64,000 bases of DNA from Botryobacter ruber (lineage in GTDB: Bacteria > Bacteroidota > Bacteroidia > Cytophagales > Hymenobacteraceae), in contig NZ_QCZK02000058.1 in NCBI RefSeq assembly GCF_003347595.2, forward strand, positions 1-64,000, written 5' to 3'. A program made the translations under genes and the position numbers. Under the pieces are notes generated by a model. The model searched no databases. It had not been told where the DNA came from and saw only the letters and a list, made by a program, of their open reading frames with translations. This document shows positions 24,896 to 33,901 of the stretch, piece by piece (the first letter of the stretch is position 1; each line of letters opens with the position of its first letter).

Positions 24896-25414
24896 ATGCA
24901 GATTATTGACCTTTCGGTAACGATACAGGATAAAATGGCCGTGTACCCCGGCGACCCGGAGGTGCGGGTGGAGGTGGTGCAGACGCTTGAGCAGCATACC
25001 TGGGAATTGCGGCGGCTGTCGCTAGGCACCCACACCGGCACCCACGTCGACGCCTTTTCGCACATGCACGCCGGTGGAAAGACTATCGACGAGATTCCCT
25101 TGCAGCAGTTTTTCGGCAGGGCAATTGTAGCGGATGTGCAGCAGGATTTCCCGGTTGCCACAGGATTGTTCTTTACAGGTGCGGCAGGAGTAGAGTTGCT
25201 GGAAAGAATCGTAGCCGCATCTCCTCCGTTTGTGGGCGGTACTTTAACCGTTGAGCTGGAGCGGGCACTGCTGCAGGCGGGCATTGTCACGTACACCGAC
25301 CTGGTAAACCTGGAGCTGCTCCCCGTGCAGGTGCCTTTTATGTTTTACGGTTTCCCGCTCAAAATCAGGAATGGAGACGGTTCGCCTGTAAGGGCGGTCG
25401 CAGTGTTGGCATAA
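24896..25414 (+). CDS. Cyclase family (kynurenine formamidase-like) hydrolase
   Basis: 172 residues; the usual cyclase-family enzyme is about 210, so it is on the short side but the frame is clean. The metal-binding signature reads GTHTGTHVDAFSHMHAGG (HxGTHxDxxxH), preceded by IIDLSVTIQDKMAVYPGDP, which is typical of the start. The family hydrolyses amides or cyclic esters, for example N-formylkynurenine; no tryptophan-degradation neighbours are present, so the substrate is unknown. ATG at 24896 follows the inverted repeat pair. Transcribed in the same direction as the ThuA gene. Confidence 0.85.
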   Translation: MQIIDLSVTIQDKMAVYPGDPEVRVEVVQTLEQHTWELRRLSLGTHTGTHVDAFSHMHAGGKTIDEIPLQQFFGRAIVADVQQDFPVATGLFFTGAAGVELLERIVAASPPFVGGTLTVELERALLQAGIVTYTDLVNLELLPVQVPFMFYGFPLKIRNGDGSPVRAVAVLA

Positions 25415-25646
25415 GGCGTGTGTGGGTACACTTGTGTCGGGACATGGATATTTCAGAGATAAAAATTTATTTTATCCTTAAATTTTCTGCTCATAACATT
25501 GCATTTGTAAATTTAAATATATACCTTTCAAGTAGTTGCAGGAACAGGAGGATTTTACCGGTTCTGGATAACCAGTGTGCCCGTACAAGATAAGGGAAGC
25601 AATAAAAGTGTACTTTCAGGCCTCACAGCCTATGACGTAAGATAAA

Positions 25647-25722
25647 CCAGTAGACCCAAAAGTACTGGTGCCAGCCCGAAAACTGGCAAGATCAGGAGAG
25701 CCGGTAGAAAACCGGCTCTTTT
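25647..25722 (+). terminator. Three hairpins ending in an intrinsic terminator
   Basis: CCAGTA/TACTGG (25647-25668), TGCCAG/CTGGCA (25669-25688) and AGAGCCGGT/ACCGGCTCT (25697-25719), the last followed by TTTT on the plus strand. It lies 230 bp past the cyclase-family stop, in a 324-bp gap (25415-25738), convergent with the rluE-type gene. A processed 3' UTR or small RNA ending here is possible; no good promoter was found. Confidence 0.5.
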
Positions 25723-25738
25723 GGTGTAAAGCCCCTTA

Positions 25739-26332
25739 TTATCTTTTCCGAAAACCTTTTGCTGCTGTTAACCCTTTCAGGCTGCTTATTTCTGCCTGCG
25801 TCAGTTCCCGGTATTCGCCGGGCTGCAAGCCCTGCAGCGTGAGCGGGCCTATGGCAGGCCGGATGAGGCGCAGGGTCGGGAACCCAACGGCAGCTGTCAT
25901 GCGGCGCACCTGGCGGTTCATGCCCTGCGATATCTTTATTTCGAGCCAGCTGGTCGGGATGTTTTTCCGGAAACGGATGGGTTTGGAGCGCTCCCACACC
26001 GGCGGTTCCTGCGCCAGAACACGTGCTTTGGCGGGAGCAGTTCTAACATTTTTGATGTACACGCCCCGCCGCAATTCTTCCAGCGCTTCTTCCGTCGGCT
26101 CCCCGTCTACCTGCACCCAGTACGTCTTCTCGATCTTGAATTTCGGATCGGAGAGGCGGTGCTGCAGGGCTTTGTCGTCGGTCAGCAACACCAGGCCTTC
26201 GCTGTCGTAGTCGAGGCGGCCGACGGGGTAGATGTCCGGAATGGGCACAAAGTCTTTTAAAGTGGCGCGGCCTGCCTCGTCGGTAAACTGGGTGAGCACT
26301 TCGTAGGGTTTGTTCAGGATGATGTATTTCAA
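25739..26332 (-). CDS. rRNA pseudouridine synthase, RluE/RsuA family
   Basis: 197 residues. Family motif GRLDYDSEGLVLLT (catalytic Asp at about residue 41), KTYWVQVDGEP and GMNRQVRRMTAAVGFPTLRLIRPAIG are characteristic. No N-terminal S4 domain is present, which fits RluE-type enzymes (23S rRNA uridine 2457 in E. coli). The start can only be the TTG at 26332: an in-frame stop lies three codons upstream and there is no ATG until the middle of the protein. Confidence 0.9.
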   Translation of the reverse strand: MKYIILNKPYEVLTQFTDEAGRATLKDFVPIPDIYPVGRLDYDSEGLVLLTDDKALQHRLSDPKFKIEKTYWVQVDGEPTEEALEELRRGVYIKNVRTAPAKARVLAQEPPVWERSKPIRFRKNIPTSWLEIKISQGMNRQVRRMTAAVGFPTLRLIRPAIGPLTLQGLQPGEYRELTQAEISSLKGLTAAKGFRKR

Positions 26333-26459
26333 GCGATGTCAGCAATTCAGGGGGTAACACAAAGAGATCAAACAACTCCAAACATAAAAAAATGCTGCGT
26401 ACTTTCTGCATTTCACCAACTGTCAAATTAATTTAGAATTAATCTTAATAAATCTTGCC

Positions 26460-26485
26460 TTGAAAAGATTGGGTGGTTACTTTTG
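26460..26485 (+). promoter_or_regulatory. Candidate promoter of the TonB receptor
   Basis: TACTTTTG (26478-26485) matches the Bacteroidota -7 consensus TAnnTTTG exactly; TTG at 26460-26462 is a possible -33 element, though 15 bp is short for the spacer. It is 37 bp before the ATG. AT-rich sequence upstream could hold an iron-regulator site, but none is clear. Confidence 0.35.
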
Positions 26486-26521
26486 CTGCCACAAACACAA
26501 TGTAGAACTATTCTAAATTAT

Positions 26522-28864
26522 ATGGTCTCCAGAACTTTACTCTCGCTGCTGCTGGTTTTCCTGCACTTCAGTTTAATGGCGCAGCAGCAACTGCGCACAG
26601 TATCCGGTGTTGTGCTTAACGAAAAAGGCGAACCCGTGGAAATGATTTCGGTTGCCCTGGAAGGGACGGTGCTCGGCACCAACACCGGCACCGATGGTAA
26701 GTTCCAGATTTCCGGCATCAGGCCGGGCGTTTATACCTTACGGGTAGGGGGAGTAGGGTATGGAACACTTCGTGAAAGAATTGATCTTACCAGGAGCAGT
26801 ACCACCCTGAACTTGCAGGTAAACCAGAACCAGAATGCGTTGCAGGAAGTAATTGTTTCGGCAAGCCGCTCCGTGGAAGCACTCGACGAGACACCTGCCT
26901 CTGTGCATGTGCTGGACGCCCGCACCCTGCAGTTGCAATCCAGGGTATCGACCAACATCTCCAATATACTGGCCGCCACTGTTCCCGGGCTGGGGCTTAA
27001 CAGCAACAGCACCAGCAACGTAGGCCAGACCCTGCGCGGGCGCAATGTGCTGATTATGGTAGACGGTATTCCGCAGTCTACCCCACTGCGTAACGGAAGC
27101 CGTGATGTGCGTACCATCGATCCGGAGGCAATTGAGCGTGTAGAGATCGTGAAAGGGGCTACAGCCGTTTATGGCAACGGTGCCGATGGCGGTCTGATTA
27201 ACTATATAACCAAGCAACCTGCTACGGGCAAACCTTTCAGCGCCACCACTTCCGTATACGGCACAGGCATGCCGTTCCATGCAGACGAAACGCTGGGCGG
27301 CCGTATAACGCAGCAGTTTATGGGAAAAGTAAAAAAGCTTGATTATGTAGTGACGGGAGCGTTTGAAAAAACGGGAGTATTGAAAGACGGCGAGGGCGAA
27401 GTTATTGCTCCTACCTATGGCCTGGGCGAAACCAAATCCTACAATGGTTTTGCCAAAGTTGGCTATAACATCAGTTCAAACCACCGTGTGGAAGGCATGT
27501 ACAACTACTTCGGCAGCCGCCAGAATTCATCGTATGTAGAGCAGACAGGCAAGTATGCCGAAACGCCGTCTGTTGGTGTGAAAGGCGACCACCTGGGCAT
27601 CGACGAAGGCACCCGCTACAACCACAACGCCCAACTGCGCTATACCGGCAAAAGCCTTTTCCTGAACACAAACCTGGACCTGAGTGCCTATATGCAGAGC
27701 TTCTCCACCGTTTATGGCTGGAGCACCTCCTTCCAGAACGGCGGACAGTCTACCATCCTGTCGAACAAAAAAGGATTGAGAGTAAACCTGAACACGCCAT
27801 TTGAGCTGGGACAGGGGGTACAGGGTTCCGTTACCTACGGCGCCGATTACATGAACGATGTAACGTCGCAGCCGCTGGTGGATGGCCGCACCTGGGTACC
27901 CGAAATGAACATGAAAAACCTGGCGCCCTACGCACAGTTACAGGTTAACTTCTTGAAGGACTTTAACTTTAAAGCAGGTTACCGCTACGATAACGTGGGC
28001 ATCAGCGTTCCTGACTTTCAGCAGTTAGTAACGAGCACAGGTGCCGGCGGCAACTCTGTGCAGGGAGGCGAACTTGATTTTGATGCTCACACCTTCAACA
28101 TCGGCTTGCGCTACACCGCTGTTGAAGTATTCAAGCCGTTTGTCAGCTACTCGCAGGGCTTCTCGATAATAGATGTAGGCCGTTATGTACGAAGCGCGAA
28201 AGAAAATGAGTTGTCCAAGATGGCCATTGAGCCGGTTATTGTCAACAATTACGAAGCAGGCTTCCACAGCCGGTTTGGGATACTTGCCCTCAGCGGCGCT
28301 TACTTTATCAGTACCTCTAAACTGGGAGCGAACCTGAAAGCCAATGAACTTGGGGTGTACTCTATTGAGCGGGCTCCTGAACATGTAGCAGGTTTCGAAG
28401 CGGTAGCCGACCTTTTTATCTCCGACAGGATAACAATCGGGGCCAGCGGTGCTTACAGCGAAGGCAAAGTGGACCTGGATAACAACGAATCGTTTAACGA
28501 TGAAGCCGACAGGTACCTGAACGGCACCCGCATCCCACCTGTTAAAGTAACCGGCTACATCAACCTAAAGCCAATTGACAAGCTGAGCCTGAACCTGCTG
28601 GGTATTTACTCCGGCGAAAGAGCCCACTTCGAGCGTAACTCCAAGGGCGGGTACAACTCCGGTGAAGGTCCGGTAGAATCTTTTTATGTGGTAAACCTGA
28701 GCAGCTCTTATAAAGTAACTGAAAAGCTGCAGCTGAGCCTGGGTATCGAGAACCTGCTGGACCAGGCGTATTACCTGCCGCAGGCTTACTGGTACGGCCG
28801 CGACGATTACTTCACGCGGGCCAATGGCGCCAGGTTCCAGCTGGGCGCATCTTATAATTGGTAA
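26522..28864 (+). CDS. TonB-dependent receptor with carboxypeptidase-like domain
   Basis: Outer-membrane gated channel, 780 residues from the ATG at 26522 (the extra 13 upstream residues lack support). Signal peptide MVSRTLLSLLLVFLHFSLMAQ; CarboxypepD_reg-like domain (VSGVVLNEKGEPVEMISVALEGT to about residue 90); plug with VLIMVDGIPQS and VEIVKGATAVYGNGADGGLINYITKQP; 22-strand barrel to the C-terminal aromatic (ASYNW). The architecture resembles FecA/FhuA-like siderophore receptors rather than SusC (shorter, no SusD partner). The following gene, a PepSY reductase-like protein, supports ferric-siderophore uptake. Confidence 0.93.
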   Translation: MVSRTLLSLLLVFLHFSLMAQQQLRTVSGVVLNEKGEPVEMISVALEGTVLGTNTGTDGKFQISGIRPGVYTLRVGGVGYGTLRERIDLTRSSTTLNLQVNQNQNALQEVIVSASRSVEALDETPASVHVLDARTLQLQSRVSTNISNILAATVPGLGLNSNSTSNVGQTLRGRNVLIMVDGIPQSTPLRNGSRDVRTIDPEAIERVEIVKGATAVYGNGADGGLINYITKQPATGKPFSATTSVYGTGMPFHADETLGGRITQQFMGKVKKLDYVVTGAFEKTGVLKDGEGEVIAPTYGLGETKSYNGFAKVGYNISSNHRVEGMYNYFGSRQNSSYVEQTGKYAETPSVGVKGDHLGIDEGTRYNHNAQLRYTGKSLFLNTNLDLSAYMQSFSTVYGWSTSFQNGGQSTILSNKKGLRVNLNTPFELGQGVQGSVTYGADYMNDVTSQPLVDGRTWVPEMNMKNLAPYAQLQVNFLKDFNFKAGYRYDNVGISVPDFQQLVTSTGAGGNSVQGGELDFDAHTFNIGLRYTAVEVFKPFVSYSQGFSIIDVGRYVRSAKENELSKMAIEPVIVNNYEAGFHSRFGILALSGAYFISTSKLGANLKANELGVYSIERAPEHVAGFEAVADLFISDRITIGASGAYSEGKVDLDNNESFNDEADRYLNGTRIPPVKVTGYINLKPIDKLSLNLLGIYSGERAHFERNSKGGYNSGEGPVESFYVVNLSSSYKVTEKLQLSLGIENLLDQAYYLPQAYWYGRDDYFTRANGARFQLGASYNW

Positions 28865-28868
28865 CTCC

Positions 28869-29966
28869 TTGAAAAAGAAACTGCATAAATCGTTTTCGAT
28901 TCACCACTGGTGCGGGCTGATAGCCGGGATGTTTATCCTGGTTATCAGCCTTTCCGGTTCTATACTGGTGTTTGATGATGATATAGACGAGGCGCAGTTT
29001 GCCCGCCACCGCACCCTCGCGGCACCGGCAAAGGCCCTGCACATCGATAAGTCCTTTGAGCGGGTACGGCAGGAAAACCCGGGCTGGGAGATCAGGATTA
29101 CGGCTTTACCGGGGGCGCCAACCGATGCGCTGCACTACGAGCTGCGCCAGGGGCAGCTGCGCAAATGGATTTTTGTGCATCCCGAAACTGGCGCTGAGCT
29201 GGCAACAGTAAATCAGGCTGATAAGCGTTTTTCGTATGTACTCCTGAACCTGCACTACAACCTGCTGGCGGGTACGGCAGGCAAAATCGTGGTACTGCTT
29301 ACAGGGATAGCCCTGTTGCTGCTGACCATCACCGGCTTTATCCTTTACCGGAGATCCATCTTTAAGGTGCTGACCTTCCGGCAAAAGATTTCCCGGAAAA
29401 GCCGTCGTGCCACCTATTCCAGCCTGCACCGGGTGGTGGGGGTGTGGGCGCTGGTATTTAACCTGTTTGTCTGCGTTACGGGGCTGTCGCTGGCTATTAC
29501 GATCGTGAACAATGCCTTTAAGGGAGGCAGCATAACCATTGCCACACCTGCTATGCCAGCTTCTGTTGATGCTGCTATTGCCCAGGTAAGGGCCGCTTAT
29601 CCTGCCTTTGAAGTCACCTACCTGCGTTTTCCTAAAACCGAAGACGGTACGCTGCAGCTGCTCGGCCGCCACCATTCCGATCCCGCTTACTACGGCACCT
29701 TGTACAGCAATGTGCAGGTGAACTACACCACCGGTGCCATCGAAAAAGTGGATTTTCTGAAAGACCGTTCCTGGCCGGACCGCCTCCTGACTATCCTTCA
29801 TCCGCTGCACTTCGGCGATTTTGCCGGGCTGCTGGTAAAACTGATCTACTGTATCGGCGGTTTGCTGCCCGGTATCCTCTCTGTTTCCGGCTTCGTGATC
29901 TGGTATTACCGCCAACAACCATCCCAACAAAAACAGCGTCCGCAGACGGTTTCGCGTGCAGCCTGA
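28869..29966 (+). CDS. PepSY-associated transmembrane protein (siderophore reductase-like)
   Basis: About 365 residues, beginning MKKKLHKSFSIHHWCGLIAG if the TTG at 28869 is the start (5 bp after the receptor stop); an ATG at 28824 would overlap the receptor gene by 41 bp. Four membrane helices are visible (about 15-36, 130-155, 185-208, 330-352) with periplasmic PepSY-like regions between. Conserved histidines (HHWCG, NLHYNL, SLHRVVG, LHPLHFG) are typical of the family, thought to bind haem and reduce ferric siderophores at the inner membrane. Its coupling to the TonB receptor upstream fits iron uptake. Confidence 0.88.
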   Translation: MKKKLHKSFSIHHWCGLIAGMFILVISLSGSILVFDDDIDEAQFARHRTLAAPAKALHIDKSFERVRQENPGWEIRITALPGAPTDALHYELRQGQLRKWIFVHPETGAELATVNQADKRFSYVLLNLHYNLLAGTAGKIVVLLTGIALLLLTITGFILYRRSIFKVLTFRQKISRKSRRATYSSLHRVVGVWALVFNLFVCVTGLSLAITIVNNAFKGGSITIATPAMPASVDAAIAQVRAAYPAFEVTYLRFPKTEDGTLQLLGRHHSDPAYYGTLYSNVQVNYTTGAIEKVDFLKDRSWPDRLLTILHPLHFGDFAGLLVKLIYCIGGLLPGILSVSGFVIWYYRQQPSQQKQRPQTVSRAA

Positions 29967-29979
29967 GCTGAATTTTTAG

Positions 29980-30012
29980 TTTGCTGCTCCTGCCACCATT
30001 CCTTCTGCTGCT
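29980..30012 (-). repeat. GGAGCAG-family repeat
   Basis: Plus strand: TTTGCTGCTCCTGCCACC, then ATTCCTTCTGCTGCTC. First of three copies in the convergent gap 29967-30491. Confidence 0.75.
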
Positions 30013-30019
30013 CATAAAA

Positions 30020-30055
30020 CTTTGCTGCAGCTGCCACCACAGCCGCTGCACCTCC
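30020..30055 (-). repeat. GGAGCAG-family repeat, left half of inverted pair
   Basis: Plus strand: TTTGCTGCAGCTGCCACC, then ACAGCCGCTGCACCTCC. Near-consensus and complementary to the copy at 30082-30116. Confidence 0.8.
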
Positions 30056-30081
30056 TTGTCATAGATAAATTCGGGCTAATG

Positions 30082-30116
30082 CAGGAGCAGCGGGTGTGGT
30101 GGCTGCGGCAGCTAAC
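30082..30116 (+). repeat. GGAGCAG-family repeat, right half of inverted pair
   Basis: CAGGAGCAGCGGGTGTGG, then TGGCTGCGGCAGCTAAC. GCAGC and GCTGC inside the copy can also pair locally. Confidence 0.8.
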
Positions 30117-30119
30117 ACC

Positions 30120-30176
30120 AAATAGTAAAAAGGATTTTCCATTACGATTCTGCTTTTTGCAGATGTTTCTGCAGCT
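30120..30176 (-). repeat. Dispersed 57-bp repeat, copy 2
   Basis: Inverse orientation of 162-218, 54 of 57 bases identical. It abuts a GGAGCAG-family copy (30082-30116) on one side and an inverted-repeat element (30178) on the other. Confidence 0.7.
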
Positions 30177-30177
30177 A

Positions 30178-30306
30178 GCCCACAACATCCCTCCGGGATG
30201 ACAGGAGGGAGAAATATTTATTTTGAAGCGGATAATACCAGATAGTATTTACTCAGTTCGACAATACTATTCCACCTTTGTCATTCCCGTAGGGGATCTT
30301 GTGAGC
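30178..30306. repeat. Imperfect inverted-repeat element
   Basis: Arms CCCACAACATCCCTCCGGGATGACA (given in two parts: CCCACAACATCCC, TCCGGGATGACA) and the reverse at 30275-30305 (TGTCATTCCCG, TAGGGGATCTTGTG). Short, non-coding, MITE-like; similar arms occur at 2248-2326. Confidence 0.5.
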
Positions 30307-30417
30307 TTTAAATAGGGTCCCTACCCCAAACTGCAGTCAAGCTAACTACTGGAGGTCATGTAATGGGAAGTACTTTATGAGATTTGGTATTAGCCAACAG
30401 GCAACGTTCCATAAGAC

Positions 30418-30462
30418 AAAAGCGCTGCCTGTTGTTAACGTGTAACAGCAAGCAGCGCTTTT
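30418..30462 (-). terminator. Bidirectional-type intrinsic terminator
   Basis: AAAAGCGCTGC and GCAGCGCTTTT pair exactly, with an inner CTGTTGTT/AACAGCAA helix. The A-run and T-run make it work on either strand. It is 30 bp beyond the minus-strand cadherin-like gene and in the convergent gap with the PepSY gene. Confidence 0.8.
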
Positions 30463-30491
30463 GCGACTTTAGTATAGCTTTTCAGAAGGAT

Positions 30492-32096
30492 TTATTCCGC
30501 ACTGAAATCCTTGAAGGTTTTGGAGACGTTTTCATGGGTTGGCTTGGTGTCGTTCTGCCAGCCGGCGTCCAGTTCCAGCGCTACCAGGCCTTTCAGGTTC
30601 ATGATGGCCACAAACTCATCCACATCCTGGTGAAACTTCGGGTTGTTGCGCCGCGACGATTTAAGTGCGTATTTCCGGGCCAGGATATCGCCTTTGGTCT
30701 GCAGCTCGTTTCGTTTTTCCATGATGTAGTTCAGGCGGTCTACCAGGTCTTTGGTGGAGCGGCCAATTACCTCCGTCGCCTCCAGCGTACCAATCGTGGT
30801 TACCATGGTACCGCCCACGATCGAAATCTTTTTAGAGGTAGCAGGTGTTTCTACAACCACAGGCGCCATACCGGTTACAGCTCCCAGCGAGGCATTAGTC
30901 AGCGATCGGCCTTTCTTGCCTTTGCGGGCGCGGTTGTATTTCTTTTTCAGGTCTTTCTCGGCGTCTTTCAACTGCTCCATCAGGTCCCAGGCCCGTACCA
31001 GCGCAGAGCGGTATTCCCCGTAAAGCTTCTTGTCTATTTCAGCTTCGTTTACCGCGTTCAGGATGGTGAACGAAATTTTACGTTCGTCCCGCTTGTTCGA
31101 CTTATCCAGCACATAAAAGGTAATGTCGAAAGATTCCGACTCCTTCGGGTCTTTTACAAAGTCGTAACCTGGCTTCCAGATAAATTCATATTGCGACGGC
31201 GTGTTTTTAACAAGCGCTTTGGCGGGTACGTCCGGGTTTTCCGAAATAAAGCTGAACGAGGCGATATCACTTTCCCCGTTCTCGTCGGTGAGCTGAAACA
31301 CCAGGTTAACAGTGGCGTCTTCTTTTATCTTCACTTCAGACTGCGAAGGAAACATCTGTATGCTTGGGGGCAGGTCCTGCTGTGTCACTTCAATTTTAAA
31401 GCTGCCTTGTGTGCGGGCTTTGGCAGGCTGATCCTCCACATAAAATTCCAGCACAATCGGGCGCTTCTGCAAATCCCGGAATTGTGACGTAGAGGGTTTC
31501 CAGGTAAATTCTCCCTGGGCCGAAAGTTTCGCGCCCTGCGGCATTGCGTTTGGTATCGGTACAAACACAATAGGGTCACCGTCTTCGTCTTTTACTGCCG
31601 ACGATTCGATGGTATAGGTGTTTTGCGTGTTAAAGCGAACATAAAACGGCTTCAGCTCGCCAATTTCGGGTGGACGGTTAACATGCTCTACTTTGAAATT
31701 GACTACCTGGTTTACGCTCTCGTCTTTATCGTTTTTTGCTTCAAACAGAAGCTGTACGTTGCGGCTGCCACTCAGGCGGTCTACAAAATCATAACTTGGG
31801 GTCCAGGAAAAGTGGCCAAGCGAATCGAACACAATCCCTTCCACTCTTCCCTGGTTTATAGAGAAGGTAACTCTTTTGCTGGTTCCACCGGTAACTTTTA
31901 CATCAAACTCCAGCTTTTTTCCCTCCTTCACTACATTCCAGCCCGGTTGCTCCGGGAAAACAAGTTTAAAGGGGGCATCGGCCGTTGTTTGAGCCGGTAC
32001 AGGTACCGGTACCGGGGCTTCTGAAGGAGTATCCTGAGCAGCTATTGTGGTTGTTATTAAAAGAAAGGCAGAAAAAAGAAACAGACTCTTTTTCAT
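30492..32096 (-). CDS. Exported protein with three cadherin-like repeats
   Basis: 534 residues. Signal peptide MKKSLFLFSAFLLITTTIAAQ, then a short Pro/Val-rich linker (APVPVPVPAQ). Three beta-sandwich repeats follow at roughly 40-140, 140-240 and 240-345, each with a GxFxWxP-type strand (GHFSWTPSYDFV, GEFTWKPSTSQF, YEFIWKPGYDFV) and DEDGDPI or DENGESD Ca-like loops, as in Ig/cadherin-like domains. Residues 350-534 are charged and helical, with a long basic segment (KDLKKKYNRARKGKKGR). It looks conserved in Bacteroidota, but I do not know a function. Without a T9SS tail or lipobox it is probably periplasmic. Confidence 0.75.
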   Translation of the reverse strand: MKKSLFLFSAFLLITTTIAAQDTPSEAPVPVPVPAQTTADAPFKLVFPEQPGWNVVKEGKKLEFDVKVTGGTSKRVTFSINQGRVEGIVFDSLGHFSWTPSYDFVDRLSGSRNVQLLFEAKNDKDESVNQVVNFKVEHVNRPPEIGELKPFYVRFNTQNTYTIESSAVKDEDGDPIVFVPIPNAMPQGAKLSAQGEFTWKPSTSQFRDLQKRPIVLEFYVEDQPAKARTQGSFKIEVTQQDLPPSIQMFPSQSEVKIKEDATVNLVFQLTDENGESDIASFSFISENPDVPAKALVKNTPSQYEFIWKPGYDFVKDPKESESFDITFYVLDKSNKRDERKISFTILNAVNEAEIDKKLYGEYRSALVRAWDLMEQLKDAEKDLKKKYNRARKGKKGRSLTNASLGAVTGMAPVVVETPATSKKISIVGGTMVTTIGTLEATEVIGRSTKDLVDRLNYIMEKRNELQTKGDILARKYALKSSRRNNPKFHQDVDEFVAIMNLKGLVALELDAGWQNDTKPTHENVSKTFKDFSAE

Positions 32097-32293
32097 AAAA
32101 GGCTTTGACGTAAGATTCGGGCTTTAAATCGGCGATAAAGTTAGTAAATGTGGTTGTACCTAAAAAACGAAGCGGTTATATATAAATTATAATTTCAGTA
32201 AAAAGTTCAAAAAATAACTCCAACACAATGGTACTCGAACGTTTAAGCTCTCAAATAGTTTTTACCAGTGGTGCCTGACTACCCGCCGCGAGC

Positions 32294-32327
32294 AGAGCAG
32301 CAGAGGCTATAGTGGCAGGAGCAGTGC
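32294..32327 (+). repeat. GGAGCAG-family repeat
   Basis: GAGCAGCAGAGGCTATAG, then TGGCAGGAGCAGTGCC. Between the cadherin-like gene and the LacI gene; the gap is 429 bp and has no gene. Confidence 0.7.
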
Positions 32328-32400
32328 CTTTTTTGCAGTATAATCAGGCCATTTTTAAGCAGAAACAGCACAAAGGCAACGTAAGGGGCGGGAGCAGGAT

Positions 32401-32455
32401 AGGGGAGGGGAGGGGAGGGGGAGCTGCTTTCTGCCTGGCGCCAGGCAGAAAGCAG
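32401..32455. other. G-tract followed by a perfect 32-bp palindrome
   Basis: 32401-32422 has four successive runs of four or more G separated by single A, a possible quadruplex on the plus strand. Directly after it, 32424-32455 is a perfect palindrome centred on GGCGCC (half-site CTGCTTTCTGCCTGGC). It is 71 bp beyond the LacI gene stop, so it could be a cruciform or a terminator without a U-run. Confidence 0.65.
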
Positions 32456-32525
32456 GTGTACTGTCTATAAATGAGGTACTGGTACAGCGTGTGCAGAATA
32501 AACGATTACGGGAAACAGGGTGGGG

Positions 32526-33554
32526 TTAAACAACTGCTCTCGAAGACGATTTCCTGAAAAACGGGATCGGCTCCAGCTCTACCTTGGTCGCCGGGAAGTT
32601 GGCGGCATCGTCCTGCTGAATGATGTGATGAATCAGTTTGAAAGCTTCCTGGCCCATTATCACCGTCTGCTGATCGATAGAAGAAAGGGCAGGCGACGTG
32701 TGTTCGCCAAACAGGTCGTTGCAGAAACCGATAATGCCGAACGCTTCCGGTATTTGCAGGCCCCTTTGTTTTAATTCCTTTAAGGCACCCAGGGCAGCAA
32801 AATCTTCAACGGCAAAAATGGCATCCGGTGGAGCGGGTAAGTTAAGCAGATAGTCAACACCGGCTTTTCCTTCTTCCAGCGAGATATCGCCGGCATATAC
32901 CAGCAAGGGGTCGAACTTGATATGATGAGCCTGCAGCGCCCGCATGTAGCCCTTTAACCGGTCGTTGAACGCTTTGATGTGTTGCGGGCCGGCAATATGG
33001 GCAATCCGCTTAAAGCCTTGTTTAATAAGGTGTTCGGTTGCCAGGTAGGCGCCTTTAAAGTCATTTACGGTTACCGACGAAATGTCCAGGTCGTTGTTTA
33101 CCCTGTCGAAAAGCACAACAGGAATATCGTGTTCCTTTGCGTTCAGAAAATGAGAGCAGTCAATGGTGTCTTTGGACAGTGAAGCCAGGATGCCATCCAC
33201 GCGGGCACTGATAAAAGCGTTTATGCCCTTTATTTCGTAATCGTGCTTTTCGTTGGATTGGTAAATAATAACATCGTAACCGTTTTCATTGGCCAGGTTG
33301 GTGATGCCATGAATAACCGAACCGAAAAAGGCACGTTCGGCGGTCGGAATCAATACACCAATCACATAGGTTTTACCCGAACGCAACGAAGAAGCTATTT
33401 TGTTTCTGTTATAATTGAGCCGGACAGCCGTTTCCTCCACTATTTTCTTCGTCTTCTCGCTGATCTCCGGATGGTTGTTTAACGCGCGGGAAACCGTGGC
33501 CGGCGTTAAGTTCAGGTCAAGAGCAATATCCTGCAAAGTAGTTCTGCGCTTCAT
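32526..33554 (-). CDS. LacI family transcriptional regulator
   Basis: 342 residues. N-terminal helix-turn-helix MKRRTTLQDIALDLNLTPATVSRALNNHPEIS with the hinge helix NKIASSLRSGKT, then a periplasmic-binding-protein-like sensor domain (VIGVLIPTAERAFFGSVIHGI through DQQTVIMGQEAF). It should bind a sugar or sugar acid and dissociate from, or bind to, operators of palindromic form. The GTTTACGTAAAC palindrome 13 bp before its start codon suggests autoregulation, and GCAATC/GATTGC-type sites in front of uxaA and the pectin genes make it the best local candidate for their control. Divergent from the GntR regulator, separated by 438 bp. Confidence 0.9.
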   Translation of the reverse strand: MKRRTTLQDIALDLNLTPATVSRALNNHPEISEKTKKIVEETAVRLNYNRNKIASSLRSGKTYVIGVLIPTAERAFFGSVIHGITNLANENGYDVIIYQSNEKHDYEIKGINAFISARVDGILASLSKDTIDCSHFLNAKEHDIPVVLFDRVNNDLDISSVTVNDFKGAYLATEHLIKQGFKRIAHIAGPQHIKAFNDRLKGYMRALQAHHIKFDPLLVYAGDISLEEGKAGVDYLLNLPAPPDAIFAVEDFAALGALKELKQRGLQIPEAFGIIGFCNDLFGEHTSPALSSIDQQTVIMGQEAFKLIHHIIQQDDAANFPATKVELEPIPFFRKSSSRAVV

Positions 33555-33566
33555 TATCTGCTATTC

Positions 33567-33578
33567 GTTTACGTAAAC
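33567..33578. promoter_or_regulatory. LacI-type operator at the LacI gene start
   Basis: The perfect 12-bp palindrome GTTTACGTAAAC, central CG, 13 bp upstream of the LacI start codon, where a bound repressor would block its own transcription or translation. It has the same G-N-N-N-N-C half-site outline as the sites at 23349 and 33902. Confidence 0.55.
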
Positions 33579-33901
33579 TTACGAAGGTTATTTAGCTTAT
33601 CTAACCTGCTATGTCATGCCCCCGGCGGCATAGTTTATCATTAATCGAATATTTTTGGATTTTATTAAGGTGTTTTGCAGCTGGAATTAGTTTCAATTTT
33701 CTATTATTTCTTCATATATGAATTATTTATTTGTGTATAAAATGAAGTATTGGCAATGAAATATTGATTTTGTTGCTGAATTTATAATTATTGATGGTGT
33801 ATGGACTGACTTGTGGGGTTGAGGGGGAATAAAAATAAAAAATTCTGAATTTATAATAACGAACATTTGTCTGTAAAAAAAATATATGTTAACTATACCA
33901 T

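Noticed and set aside
30384..31487. 367-codon frame antisense to the cadherin-like gene
   Set aside because: Shadow frame: the minus-strand gene has a signal peptide and repeats, while this one has Phe/Arg-rich noise.
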